Shown here: positions 42,577 through 52,749 of the stretch, piece by piece
Numbering within the stretch: position 1 is the stretch's first letter
Layout of the letters: every line of letters starts with the position of its first letter
DNA from: Leishmania donovani
Lineage: Eukaryota > Euglenozoa > Kinetoplastea > Trypanosomatida > Trypanosomatidae
Length of the DNA: 64,000 nt
NCBI RefSeq assembly: GCF_000227135.1
Contig: NC_018256.1
Span: 1,003,433-1,067,432 of the forward strand
Direction: 5' to 3'
The notes under the pieces: model-generated
What the model was told of the DNA's origin: nothing
The model's input: the letters and a program-made list of their open reading frames with translations, nothing else
Database searches by the model: none
Translations under genes and position numbers: made by a program

Positions 42577-44823
42577 TTACGCCTGGCGTTGGAAAAAGTA
42601 CAGCGACGCCAGGGAGAAGGGCGGGTTCTGCGACTCACCCACCTTTTCATCATTGAATAGGAGCCACTTGCCCGTCGCGGCATCCTTGATGTGGCAAACG
42701 TAATGCCCCGTCCGTGCACTCGCGCCCATGTGACTGATCATCGCTGTGAGCTCGTATGAGGCGGCCCCATCGGTAGCCGGTTTTGGAGCGCTCACTGAAG
42801 TAGCGCTTTGGGTTGGCGCCAAATGCTGCTCCTGCTCCTCGGCGTGCAGCGGTGGCGCGGCCTTGATCTCGTCAGCGATGTGCGGATGGCTGAATATGTA
42901 GTCGATGGCGCGCTCAACGTTCATGTTCGTCTGTAAGAGGGCGTAGCGCGCGACGTCCATCTCGATCCCCATGCTAACCACCGACACCAGTGCCACCTCA
43001 TCTACTTCCTGCTGCGGAGCGGCCACGTGGGCATCTAGCCTAGGCTGTCGTGCAGAGGAGGCCGACGAAGCAGGCATCAGCACCTCACCCGGCTGCAGCC
43101 CAGTGCCGCGGTAAGCCTCCAGAACGAGCTTCTGCGGCACCTCCACATATGCATCCATTTTCTTTGTGTTGTGGGTAGTCATGTCGAAGTACGTGCGGCG
43201 AATGTACACTGGCAGAACATCTGGGAAGCTGGCGAGGCGGGTGACGGTGTAGTACACGGCCGATTCAAGGCATGCCTCGCACCGGCACTCGATGCCGCTC
43301 GGCGAGGTGGCTGCTTGCAGGCAGTCCTCCAGCGAGCACCGAGGCCGTATCGCGTCCATCTCCGCCTCGCTTGCAGCAGCTGCAACAGACGAGGCCGGCA
43401 CCGGATCGATCGGGATCGGCAAGGACAGGCATTTGTCCGTCTCATACGTGTAGCGCACTCGCTGGCACTTGCTGCACTGCATACGCTGCTCAATCACCAT
43501 CTCCATGATATCAGACGGGTGAATCTGCTGCTGCACATTGTCGGCACTGGTGCTGCCGCTGCTGTTGAGTTGCACGTGCCGCTGCATCTCTTCCAGCAGG
43601 TAGAGCAGGTACTCCTGAGCATCCTGCTGGGCGCCAGTGGAGAACTCAGGGTGCTGGTGGGCGTACACCTTCTTGAAGAGGCGGGGGCAGATGCCGTTGG
43701 TGAGCTCGTGGCCTTCCCGGCTGAACTCACCGGAGAGCAAGCCGGCCGCCACGCGCTCCGTCTGGCAGTGGTGGCAGTTGTACGGATTCGCGGTGCACTG
43801 TGCCTGATGCGGGGTCGACTTGGCCGGAAAGAAGAAGCGCTGGAACGGGCCCAGCGACATAAGGCACTGCACAACGGATGCGAGGTAGCAGCTGTTGCCA
43901 ATATTCTCGATGCCAGTGTGGCCTGGACCGTAGGATGGCGTCAAGGACACGCCCGCCTCCGTGATCTTGTTGAAGTCAAACTGCGAGGAGTAGTCGTACT
44001 CGAGCTCGCCCATCGTCTTGGCAGTCTTCTTGGCAGTTTGTACGTCAATGCCAAAGTGTGCCATGTGGGCTGCGAAGTGTACGTCATCAACGTCATCGTC
44101 GCAGGCGTAGCAATAGTAGTCGGCGCCCTCCGCGGTGATGGTGCCAAGCTTGACACACGCAGGGTGTCCTGTCAGCTCATAGTGCTGTAGTGCATGGCCC
44201 TGGCCGCCTGCTTCGGGACGAGGGCAACCGATTGCACCGCACGTGACGCACATCCAGTTGTTCACGTTGCATCCGCACATCTCCACGGAGCAGATGTCGT
44301 CGGAAGTGGGCGGACAAACAGCAAAGGGGCTCGCCAGCTGTTCGAGGCACACCAGATGAGGGCATTGCGGCTTCTGCAGGCGGCCCACACCGCCATCAGC
44401 TGCGCTATCCTGCGCGCCTGGTTCCGGCGCGTTGATGATGCCGCTGTACGCCTCGACAGCCAGGTCCGGTACTTGCGCAAACCGCACCTGGCAATCCGCG
44501 CAGCACACCGCCGTCTCATACTCCGCGGGGGCCACTACACCAAGGTAATTCACATCCTTCACCTCATCCGTTTCCTTTGCGGGGAGCTTCTTGACGGTTG
44601 TGTACATGGCGTGCGCCCCGTGCACCCTCATGTGCTTCTCCAGGTGCTCGCAGCACAGACCTGTGTGGCATGCCATACATACATAGACTCCGTCGCCTTG
44701 ACGGCATGTCCGGCAGCAGTACGCACACTCGTCACGGTGCACTGTCTTTCCGGGGAACGGGGTCACTATGGCAGAGTCACTCCACGCGTGAGGACACGCC
44801 TCCTGCGTCACAGGGAACGGCAT
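42577..44823 (-). CDS. Ubiquitin carboxyl-terminal hydrolase, USP5/Ubp14 (isopeptidase T) type
   Basis: The protein has 748 residues from the ATG at 44823 (MPFPVT); the 12 codons upstream would need a GTG start. A first ubiquitin-type zinc finger is near residues 30-75 (CAYCCRTC, CMACHTGLCCEH) and a second near 150-260 (CGCNVNNWMCVTCGAIGC, HPACVKLG, YYCYACDDDV). The USP core begins GIENIGNSCYLAS with catalytic Cys312 and includes the CxxC pairs of the fingers subdomain (CSKC, CEAC). One UBA-like segment with MGIEMDVARYAL is seen (USP5 has two), and the His box is GHYVCH with His707 followed by LLFNDEKV. Such enzymes disassemble free polyubiquitin chains. A 30-T tract upstream (45205-45234) may be the splice-signal tract. 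Direct repeats lie on both sides. Confidence 0.92.
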   Translation of the reverse strand: MPFPVTQEACPHAWSDSAIVTPFPGKTVHRDECAYCCRTCRQGDGVYVCMACHTGLCCEHLEKHMRVHGAHAMYTTVKKLPAKETDEVKDVNYLGVVAPAEYETAVCCADCQVRFAQVPDLAVEAYSGIINAPEPGAQDSAADGGVGRLQKPQCPHLVCLEQLASPFAVCPPTSDDICSVEMCGCNVNNWMCVTCGAIGCPRPEAGGQGHALQHYELTGHPACVKLGTITAEGADYYCYACDDDVDDVHFAAHMAHFGIDVQTAKKTAKTMGELEYDYSSQFDFNKITEAGVSLTPSYGPGHTGIENIGNSCYLASVVQCLMSLGPFQRFFFPAKSTPHQAQCTANPYNCHHCQTERVAAGLLSGEFSREGHELTNGICPRLFKKVYAHQHPEFSTGAQQDAQEYLLYLLEEMQRHVQLNSSGSTSADNVQQQIHPSDIMEMVIEQRMQCSKCQRVRYTYETDKCLSLPIPIDPVPASSVAAAASEAEMDAIRPRCSLEDCLQAATSPSGIECRCEACLESAVYYTVTRLASFPDVLPVYIRRTYFDMTTHNTKKMDAYVEVPQKLVLEAYRGTGLQPGEVLMPASSASSARQPRLDAHVAAPQQEVDEVALVSVVSMGIEMDVARYALLQTNMNVERAIDYIFSHPHIADEIKAAPPLHAEEQEQHLAPTQSATSVSAPKPATDGAASYELTAMISHMGASARTGHYVCHIKDAATGKWLLFNDEKVGESQNPPFSLASLYFFQRQA

Positions 44824-45201
44824 CGTGCGCGTGCGAGCCAGGAGCGCCGCTGGTAACACACAAAGACGCGAAGACGTGGATGAGCACAGACAGAAATGTA
44901 AAAGGATTTAGCTGCAAAGGTGGAAGAAAGGTGGAGAGGAAAGGACACGAATGCGGCAAATAAGGAGAGAATGTGTTTCGGCAGCACACACAAATGCGAA
45001 AGAAGAAACGGAAACAGAACGTTGATGTTGTAATGCAGCCACGTGCGACGCACACGCCAAGAGACAGAGAAGGTAACAGAAGGATCGACAGCGCCGCAAC
45101 GGCGAAGGCAGTATAGAGGAATCCCGTGACCCGGGGAAGGAGGTGGAGACGCCTTGCATCACTATGGGGGAAGGGGGCATGAAGGTGTGAACGTGAGAGA
45201 G

Positions 45202-45235
<34 letters not shown>

Positions 45236-45419
45236 ACATTCAACAGACATACGCGCACGAGATGGTGAGTCATCGCGTCTATATAACTGGAGGGACAGTC
45301 GTCCCCGCCGCCGTCTCCCCGCAGTATATTCTGCATTTCCACTTCCTTTAATGATCTGTGTGGTCGCTACCAACATGCAATCAACCAAAAAGGGGGGATT
45401 TTGCTTTTCTCAACTTCTC
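44824..45419. other. 5' leader and spacer upstream of the deubiquitinase
   Basis: No CDS was seen. A candidate acceptor (CTTTGCAG, minus strand) lies near 44912. Confidence 0.45.
45205..45234 (-). promoter_or_regulatory. T30 polypyrimidine tract
   Basis: Thirty A in a row on the plus strand form a T30 tract in the transcribed sense about 380 nt upstream of the deubiquitinase start. It may serve its trans-splicing or polyadenylation of the upstream transcript. Length may be affected by sequencing. Confidence 0.4.
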
Positions 45420-46133
45420 AACCATTCTCTGCCGTACAACATGAATCCAAACTCCGCTATACCCACCGGGCCTGCCGCGAACCCCATCCGCGTGGGGCGA
45501 GGCAGCGCTAGACACACGTGTTACAGCAATGCGCCGACTCCGTCATCCCAGCACCGCCCCTACGCAAAACTCTACTCGCCCCCCCCTCGCATCGCAGGTC
45601 GCCTCACAGCAGCTACCCTTGTGCTGGTCGCCACCCAGTGCATCTCCTCGCGGTCCCGCACTCCGGCGCCCCACACCAGTGGGGCAGTGCGAGGCCCGGG
45701 GGTGGGATACGTACGAGTCGCGCTGACACTTCGCCCATCACATGGATGGCAGAAGCGTGCGCACCGTCGCTGGCCTCTCCAGCGCAACAATGTCCACAGC
45801 CTGACCNNNNNNNNNNNNNNNNNNNNNNNNNNNNNNNNNNNNNNNNNNNNNNNNNNNNNNNNNNNNNNNNNNNNNNNNNNNNNNNNNNNNNNNNNNNNNN
45901 NNNNNNNNNNNNNNNNNNNNNNNNNNNNNNNNNNNNNNNNNNNNNNNNNNNNNNNNNNNNNNNNNNNNNNNNNNNNNNNNNNNNNNNNNNNNNNNNNNNN
46001 NNNNNNNNNNNNNNNNNNNNNNNNNNNNNNNNNNNNNNNNNNNNNNNNNNNNNNNNNNNNNNNNNNNNNNNNNNNNNNNNNNNNNNNNNNNNNNNNNNNN
46101 NNNNNNNNNNNNNNNNNNNNNNNNNNNNNNNNN
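45420..46133 (-). repeat. SIDER-type retroposon, right part in a gap
   Basis: Bases 45484-45806 are nearly identical to the 27.6-kb copy. The gap 45807-46133 (327 N) would hold the 5' hallmark part; the equivalent stretch in the 39.8-kb copy is about 284 bp, so the gap size is plausible. Confidence 0.85.
45807..46133. other. Assembly gap (327 N) in a SIDER
   Basis: It replaces the 5' half of the element; the size is near that expected from the 39.8-kb copy. Confidence 0.99.
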
Positions 46134-46470
46134 GGGTGCTTGAGTCATCGAGAGAGAAAAAACGAAAAGCCCTTTAGGGCAATGGTATGCGAAGCGAGAG
46201 AGCAGGCAAGAGAAAACATCGGGTTGCGAAATCAGGTGAGAGGGGGAGGAGAATAGAGGAAAGGAAGCGAGGTGAGAAGGGGTAAAACAGCAAACGACAA
46301 AAACAGATAGAGAACGTTCGAACGTGTGCAGGAGGAAAAGGGAAACGCAACGAAAAGGCGTACGAAAAGAGAGAAAGGGAGTCGGGGTCGGGACACGGGG
46401 GAAGCCATGGATAGACATCACCGCCACGACCGGCACTTTCTATGTTGTTTGTTTCGCTAACAAAGTACGC
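46134..46470. repeat. SIDER-flank repeat unit, copy 3
   Basis: It matches 39409-39746 and 40140-40477, in the same orientation. It diverges sharply after AAAGTACGCA at about 46471. With the SIDER before it, it forms a direct repeat flanking the deubiquitinase gene. Confidence 0.88.
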
Positions 46471-47761
46471 AAACAGAACAGAAAAAAAAATGAGTATCCG
46501 TGTGAGAGCGCAGAGCGAAAAAGGGTGCCACTTGTGAGAAGTGAAAGGAGCAGCCGCGCAGCGCGGCACAAAGGAGGAGGAGCAGGGGAGGGTGGAGTGG
46601 GCTTCCTGGTGGGAATCACTGTGATGCTACACTAAACGCACAAGCAGATGACGTGATGAAATAGGGAGGTGGGAGGAAGGCAGCGTGTACATGTATGCCC
46701 TCTCTTCTTCCGTACTCCCAAACTTCATCCCGCGCCTCTCCCTGTGCCCCTTTCACGTCTGTTTGGCACCTCTCCCTTCTCAGTGTGTGCAACAGAAGAG
46801 AGACAAGCACAGATAGAAACAAATGCGTCTTGGAGAATGTGTTTTGCGCAATATGGGAGGGGGTGCATAAGAGGTTTGGGGATAAACATTCTTGAGCATG
46901 GGGAGGGAAGAGGTACACGTAGCTTGCCCCGGTCAGAAAGAGACCCTGAGAGACAGGCGTAAGCGCACATGCAGGCAGTAGTCAAGGTACGTCACCCTCT
47001 GCCCCTCCTATTCCTCTTTTCTTTTTTTTTCACACGCAACTACAAACCAAAACAGCAAGACATCACGCTCGGTGAGCGAGCAAGAGGAGAGTATGTGTGC
47101 AGGTGAGTGAGATTGGATTTAATCGGCTCAAACAGTGAAGTAACAAATCGAAGTCAGAAGATCGCAGCAAACAAGACAGTCCCAGCACATCAATCAAAAA
47201 AAAAAACAAGAGGGATGAGAGACACCCTTTACTGCGGAGTGGGGGATGGCGAGTGCGGTGAAAACAAAAGGCAGCGAAAAACAACGTAAACATTTTGGGT
47301 AAAAAGGCGGCGCACCAAACAGAGAAACCACAAAGCAGAACAAAAGGCCAAAGGAGAAGGAGCTGAGCGACACATCCAACACGCGAAGGGATAGCACAGC
47401 AACAACGAAAACAAAAAATAGCAATAAAGAAAGCAGCAGCAAGGAAGCAGGCAGGGGAGCGGCTCGATTAAACGCTCACATTCTCCTGATGCGTTTCTCC
47501 CACTGCTCATCTCTGTGAGGCGGCGCCAACAAAGAGGGGAATGTTGAGCGTCCAAAGTCCCTACCGTCTCCTTGTCTGCTGCACACCCTGATGGATTCTC
47601 TCTTTTCTTTTTCTCATTTCCATTGACGAACCCCCTCGCTCACCGCTCTGTTCGCTACCCCCGAGGAAAGTGAAGTTGGGCACGCTTGCCGCCCTCACCC
47701 GAATCTACCTGAAGGAAGCAAGGAGGATAGAGTGTACACGAGCGTAAAACGGGGAAGCACT
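46471..47761. other. 3' flank of the enoyl-CoA hydratase gene
   Basis: The sequence is A-rich and purine-rich on the plus strand. No supported CDS was found. Confidence 0.5.
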
Positions 47762-48565
47762 TCACTTGTTTTGAAACTGAGGTGCGCGCTTCTCCACAAA
47801 CGCGGTCATGCCCTCCTTTCTGTCGTGAGTAGAGAAGGTGGAGTTGAAAACCATAGACTCGTACGCCAAACCAGCCGCGAGCAACGTCTCCTGCGACTCG
47901 TTTACAGCCATTTTGGCCAGCTTCACGGCAATCTGGCTGTAGCTTGCAATCTTCTCCGCCATGAACATGGCCGTCGGCATCAGCTCCTCGTGTTTCACCA
48001 CGCGCGACACAATCCCCGCGCGCTCCGCTTCCGCCGCCGTGTACGTGTTGCCCAAGAGAACCCACTCCATCGCACGAGCCTTGCCAATCATGCGCGTCAG
48101 ACGCTGCGTGCCGCCCAGTCCTGGAATGGTCGCCAGCTTAATCTCAGGCTGTCCAAACTTCGCCTCTTCGCTTGCGACAATGATGTCGCAGGACATGGCC
48201 AGCTCACACCCACCGCCGAGAGCGAAACCATTGACCGCCGCAATGATCGGCTTGCCGATGGTACGGATGCGGGTCAATGCTTGGAAGTCGTTTGACAGGA
48301 CGCCCTCGGAAAAGGTGCGATCCTTCATAGACTTAATATCAGCCCCCGCGACGAATGCGCGACCCTCGCCTGTGATGATGAACGCGGAGCACGAGGGGTC
48401 CTTGTCGTACTTTTCCAAGTTTTCCATGAGGCTCTCCGACACGGCCCTGTTGAGGGCATTAAGCTGGGTGGGGCGGTTGATAGTTAACGTAACCACAGGG
48501 CCGACCTGGCACGCCTTTACCACAGGCTGCGCGGCGCAGCGAATCAGGTGGGAGTAGCGGAACAT
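47762..48565 (-). CDS. Enoyl-CoA hydratase, mitochondrial type
   Basis: The protein has 267 residues from the ATG at 48565 (MFRYSHLIRC); a longer in-frame extension upstream is leader sequence. It is a crotonase-fold enzyme of normal length. Oxyanion-hole segments are GRAFVAGADI and GFALGGGCEL. Both catalytic glutamates are present, Glu121 in GGGCEL and Glu141 in QPEIKL, 20 residues apart as in rat ECHS1. The basic, hydrophobic, acid-free first 20 residues fit a short mitochondrial targeting sequence, implying a role in fatty-acid beta-oxidation or branched-chain amino-acid breakdown. The pair of glutamates argues for hydratase rather than isomerase activity. Confidence 0.92.
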   Translation of the reverse strand: MFRYSHLIRCAAQPVVKACQVGPVVTLTINRPTQLNALNRAVSESLMENLEKYDKDPSCSAFIITGEGRAFVAGADIKSMKDRTFSEGVLSNDFQALTRIRTIGKPIIAAVNGFALGGGCELAMSCDIIVASEEAKFGQPEIKLATIPGLGGTQRLTRMIGKARAMEWVLLGNTYTAAEAERAGIVSRVVKHEELMPTAMFMAEKIASYSQIAVKLAKMAVNESQETLLAAGLAYESMVFNSTFSTHDRKEGMTAFVEKRAPQFQNK

Positions 48566-51044
48566 CACCGGGGGGGGATGAGGAAGTGAAAGACACTCGA
48601 TTAAGCTTCGCGGAGTGCGGAGGAGGGAGCGGAGGGAGCTGAAGCAGACTTGCGTGGACTTGCTGAAAAAGCAGCTTCGCGCGTGCGTCAGCCTTCGGTA
48701 GGTGTGGAAGTTAAGAAGTGAGATAGGGTGGGCAAAAGAAAAGAGAAGGACTAGAGAATCGAGGGGGAGAAGAGCAAGCGTGCCAACGGCAGGTGCTAAA
48801 GAGAGAAAAGGGACAGAGAAGCGCAAACAAGAAATCGAGTGAGTACAACAGCAGCGAGAAGACGCAGGGGGTGAAGATGGATGTAGAAGGGTGGAGACGT
48901 CCCGTTGGGCGTGCGTGGGCTCACAGATGCAAGCACCGCACGAAAGTGGAGCACGTGTGACAGGACCGTATGGAGCGCAGGCCCTATTGACCTCTTCGCT
49001 GAGGTCAAGGTCATCTCCGTTGGGCGAAGGCAACCTGCGAGGGGAAAACAAGGTTCCCGCAGGTACAGGGTGTGGGTCCACATCCTCTCTTCCCTTCAAT
49101 TGCGCGCACGCTTGCGGCCAGCAACTCACAGTGGAGGGTCGGGAAACAGAACGATGCGCAGGGTGGGAGGGGGGTGAGGCGATGAGGAAGAAGGGATTTG
49201 CTCACATTATGCGTGTGTGTGTGTGTGTCTCTTGCATGTTGGATGTTGTGCTCTCTGAGCTATGCGGAGCGAAATAAGAACAAAACAAAAGCGAAAACAC
49301 ACAGGCATAGACAGACACGTCCATCGACGCACAACGACAACCACGAAAGAAAAATAACGAAACAGCTACGCAAATAGAACCAAATTCAAACGGAGAATAG
49401 GGTAAGAGGCACAGCGAGAGAGACACGCACACGCACACAGACATACCATAGAGCGAAAAGAGCGAAGGGAAGAAAACCTTATATATATGCTTGTCTCTAT
49501 GTGATGAAGTGGAAGGGGGAGGGGGGGGGGCAAAGGAGAAGAGGAGGAGACCCAAAGAGAAGAGAGGCCAAAAGGGGGGAAAAAGAGCAAGAGAGAGAGA
49601 GGAGACACGTGTTCCACGAAGTGAAAGTGCAAAGGCCTTGACACCTTTTTTTTTCTCTTTCGTTACTGTCTCTTTCGGAGAGGAGGGGAGGAAGACAAAG
49701 CACGGGAGAAAAGGGGCCGCGCCAGAACAGGCAGGGAGAGGACGGGAAAGAAGATGAAGGGAGAAACGGAGGGAGGGAGGGAAAAGCAGAAGAAACAAAA
49801 GAGACCGGTTCATGCATCCAATCTGAACGAGAGGAGAGGAAAGGGGAGAGAGTGTGAGCTGGTTCAAACCACCGGCTCAGCAAGACCTCGCCGCGCATTC
49901 GCTGCGCTGCTCCATAAAACACAAAAAAGGGGGAGGAGAGTACGGCGGTCACATCCTTTTGTGTTCCCTTGGCATCCTACAAGAAACGCGCTTGCAGGAG
50001 TGCGTGTAGGGTTTCTTTTTGTTGGTGCTGCTTCTGCCTTCACATCATGTGTTTCCCAACCTTGCTCTTCTCCCGGTCTTCCGTCATCTGTTTGATATGT
50101 GCTGTAGTGTACACAGAGACGGCCCCATACTGAGCCAGGAGCCCGGCGTAGGCGAAGGAGAAAGGAAGGGGAGCGACCAAAAGAAGGATAGCAGCAAAGA
50201 TGCAGAGAGCAATACTGCGTGGTGTGCCTACATCATTCGCCGGCGAACGCACCGTGCGTGAAACTTGGCACAGCGCACCTTTCTTCTTCGTATGTACATG
50301 TGTTCCTGTGTTTCGACGCCTCAAAAAGGAAAAGGGAGGCATGAGTGTGTATAATCTCGAAGGTCTGCTTGTGAGAGAACGAGAGAAAAGGGAAGAAGGT
50401 AAAACCGAAACAAAACCACCGGGAAAAAGGCAAAACAGCGCATCGTCATCATGCTGTAACAACAGGCACACTCGCGCACGTCATCTCCTTCCTCTTTTCC
50501 TCTCCCCAGTCACGCAAGGGTATAGAAAGGGTAGGCAGGGAGGGAAGTGAAAGGTGGAACCAGCACGCCAATATTAAACAAAAACGTAAAGCAGAACGAA
50601 AGCAACCTCCGCGAAGAAGCGCAAAAATCTCACTCCGGTATCCTACACACACGCACGCAGTGGGGTGTGGCAGTATCGCGAGAAACAGCACGGAAGGGTT
50701 GAGTAGTAGAATTGGAAGAAAGGTGCGCTTCATGTGAGCACACACGTGGCAGAGAGTGTATGCCATACCTTTGTGAATCCTGCTGCCTTGTACATGGCAT
50801 TGCCACAGCGGCCCTTCGTAGTAAAGAACAACAACAAATAATGAAAAGACGACAGTCATAAATAGCAGACTAGAACACAACCTAGGAGTAGGGCAAGTCC
50901 ATGCAAAAGAGAACGAAGAAAAAAAAGGAAAGCAGGTGGAAAATAAAAAGCAGCCAACATTGAAGAAAAGCGCTGCACACCACCTTTCCTTGTAAGAGGA
51001 AAGCAGATACAAGGCAGAAGTGAAGAGGCTAAATCTCTCCGCCA
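48566..51044. other. Long intergenic spacer
   Basis: It has pyrimidine-rich minus-strand sequence, (GT)n at about 49211-49228 and (AT)n near 49480-49488. Open frames here, including a hydrophobic 198-codon one overlapping the kinase stop, come from T-rich UTR and are not accepted as genes. Confidence 0.55.
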
Positions 51045-52163
51045 CTACAGCACCATCTTATCAAGCTGGGCTTTTACATCCTTCTCCAAAGACTCCTGTG
51101 ATCGAGTCACTTCCTTCTCCTTCTGTGCGTTGTTATTGATGAGGCGGGTCATCTGCTCCACTGCCATCTTGACCATCGCCACAGCACTTTCGGTGGTTAC
51201 CCCATCGAAGAATCGGTGCTGAAGCAGCTCTGCGCACGTTGGGCGGGTGTCCGGGTCACGCTCGAGGCACTGTTTCACAAAGTCTTTCACATCGTCGGAA
51301 AACGCGCCGGACTTGGGAAGCGTCGGTGTGCTTCCGTTGGCCATCTTACCGAGCAGCTGGTAGAGATTCATCTCCTCCGGCGGCGCCCAGGGGTTCTTGC
51401 CGGTGACAGCACCGATCATGGTGAGTCCCAGTGACCAGACATCGCTGCTAAAACCGTACATGCCTTGCTCCAACCTCTCGGGGGCCATGAAGCACATGGT
51501 GCCAACGTACGTTGACGACACAGCCAGCGTTTGAATCAGCTTCGACACGCCAAAGTCAGCAATCTTTACGTGGCCAGTTTCGCTGATGAGCAGGTTGCTC
51601 GGCTTCAGGTCACGGTGCAGAACACGCTTCACATCATGCAGGTAAACCAGGCCAGACACCACCTGGAAGAAGACTGCCTTCAGGAGTGCCTCGTTGAGCC
51701 CGCCCCAAAACAGTCCGAGGTCCTTCACTGTGTACGGCATCCACTCCATCGGGATCACAATTGCGTCGTCCTCAGCATCCCAAAAGGCGCCGTAGTTGTT
51801 CATCACATACGGAGAATCGCCGCGGGCCATGAAAACCTGCAGCTCACGGTCCACCTCGTCTCTATGCGCCTTTGAAGAGATGGGAATACGCTTCAAGGCA
51901 ATCGATGTGCCATTTTTGAGGCGCGCGAAAAAGACGTCGCCGCTCGCTCCAGCGCCGACGTTGCGCTTCGATGAGTAGTCAATGTCGTCCTTCTTCACAG
52001 TACTCGGCAACTCGCGGCCGTCTTTTGTGTACATGCCGGCCTCATTGAAGAGGAAGGCGCGGAACTGCAGAGAGTTGTTGCTGTTGATTTGATAAGACTT
52101 CGAGTCCTGCTGGAACTTTTCCACAACTGCCGCATCCAGTGCGAGAGCGGGTCGATTCTTCAT
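51045..52163 (-). CDS. MAPK kinase-like (STE7/MEK) protein kinase
   Basis: The protein has 372 residues and starts at the first ATG. The kinase domain covers about residues 63-325: glycine loop GAGASG (70-75), ATP lysine Lys91 in ALKRI, catalytic loop HRDLKPSN (183-190), DFG 203-205, and APE 227-229. The activation segment contains AVSSTYVGT (Ser216, Ser217, Thr218 available for phosphorylation). HRDLKPSN with DFGVSKL and VGTMCFMAPERL is typical of MAPKKs. A 60-residue N-terminal extension and a charged helical C-terminus flank it. In Leishmania, such kinases act in flagellar-length and stage-differentiation pathways. All catalytic residues are intact, and the upstream kinase and target are unknown. 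Confidence 0.92.
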   Translation of the reverse strand: MKNRPALALDAAVVEKFQQDSKSYQINSNNSLQFRAFLFNEAGMYTKDGRELPSTVKKDDIDYSSKRNVGAGASGDVFFARLKNGTSIALKRIPISSKAHRDEVDRELQVFMARGDSPYVMNNYGAFWDAEDDAIVIPMEWMPYTVKDLGLFWGGLNEALLKAVFFQVVSGLVYLHDVKRVLHRDLKPSNLLISETGHVKIADFGVSKLIQTLAVSSTYVGTMCFMAPERLEQGMYGFSSDVWSLGLTMIGAVTGKNPWAPPEEMNLYQLLGKMANGSTPTLPKSGAFSDDVKDFVKQCLERDPDTRPTCAELLQHRFFDGVTTESAVAMVKMAVEQMTRLINNNAQKEKEVTRSQESLEKDVKAQLDKMVL

Positions 52164-52749
52164 TGCTATTAAAATGAAGCTATTATGATTGCTTCTTGTC
52201 GAGAATGCAGTGATTAGAAACCCTGTTTATTTTGCAGCCGTTTTCATTTTTATTTTTAGGGGGAGAGAGAGAAGAAAAGAAATTCTGAGAGAAGCAGCGA
52301 TAAAGCAACAACACAATCGTGCGTTGTGAAGAGAGGAGCTGTCGTTTCTCCTCGGAACTGCGCGCCATATGCAGGTTCAGTCTGCGTCCTCAACGCTTGT
52401 CCGACTGACTCACGCGAAGCGCAGAAAAAAAAAGAGTAGCACAAACGTCTCAATCAACACCCCGAAAAGTCAAGAGGGACCTTGCGTTCGAGCACATACA
52501 GTGAAAGATAGAAGTAAAGGGGCAGCCTTTCCAAGCGCTTCATGTTAGGGAACGGCCATGGCTTCGCACGCGGCATCAGAAGGCAGACAAGCAGAGCGTT
52601 TTCATTTTCGCAACGAGTGGGAAGCAAACAAGCACGTAGCGATAGGGTAAAGAGTAAGTAAAGACACACTAAGGGAGAGCACAGGGACTGCACACAAAAC
52701 AATAAGCAACAAACGCGGCAGAGTCGCGTCATGACTCTCAGGACCTTCC
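52164..52749. other. Intergenic spacer upstream of the kinase
   Basis: It has T-rich tracts on the minus strand. No CDS was found. Confidence 0.5.

Noticed and set aside
43171..44190. Plus-strand 339-codon frame
   Set aside because: Shadow of the deubiquitinase CDS.
45351..46256. Plus-strand 301-codon frame
   Set aside because: It runs through a SIDER and a gap; repeat copies elsewhere are not open.
50449..51045. 198-codon hydrophobic minus-strand frame overlapping the kinase stop
   Set aside because: Phe/Leu/Ser-rich translation is what T/C-rich 3' UTR gives; it begins inside the kinase stop codon region with no splice signal.
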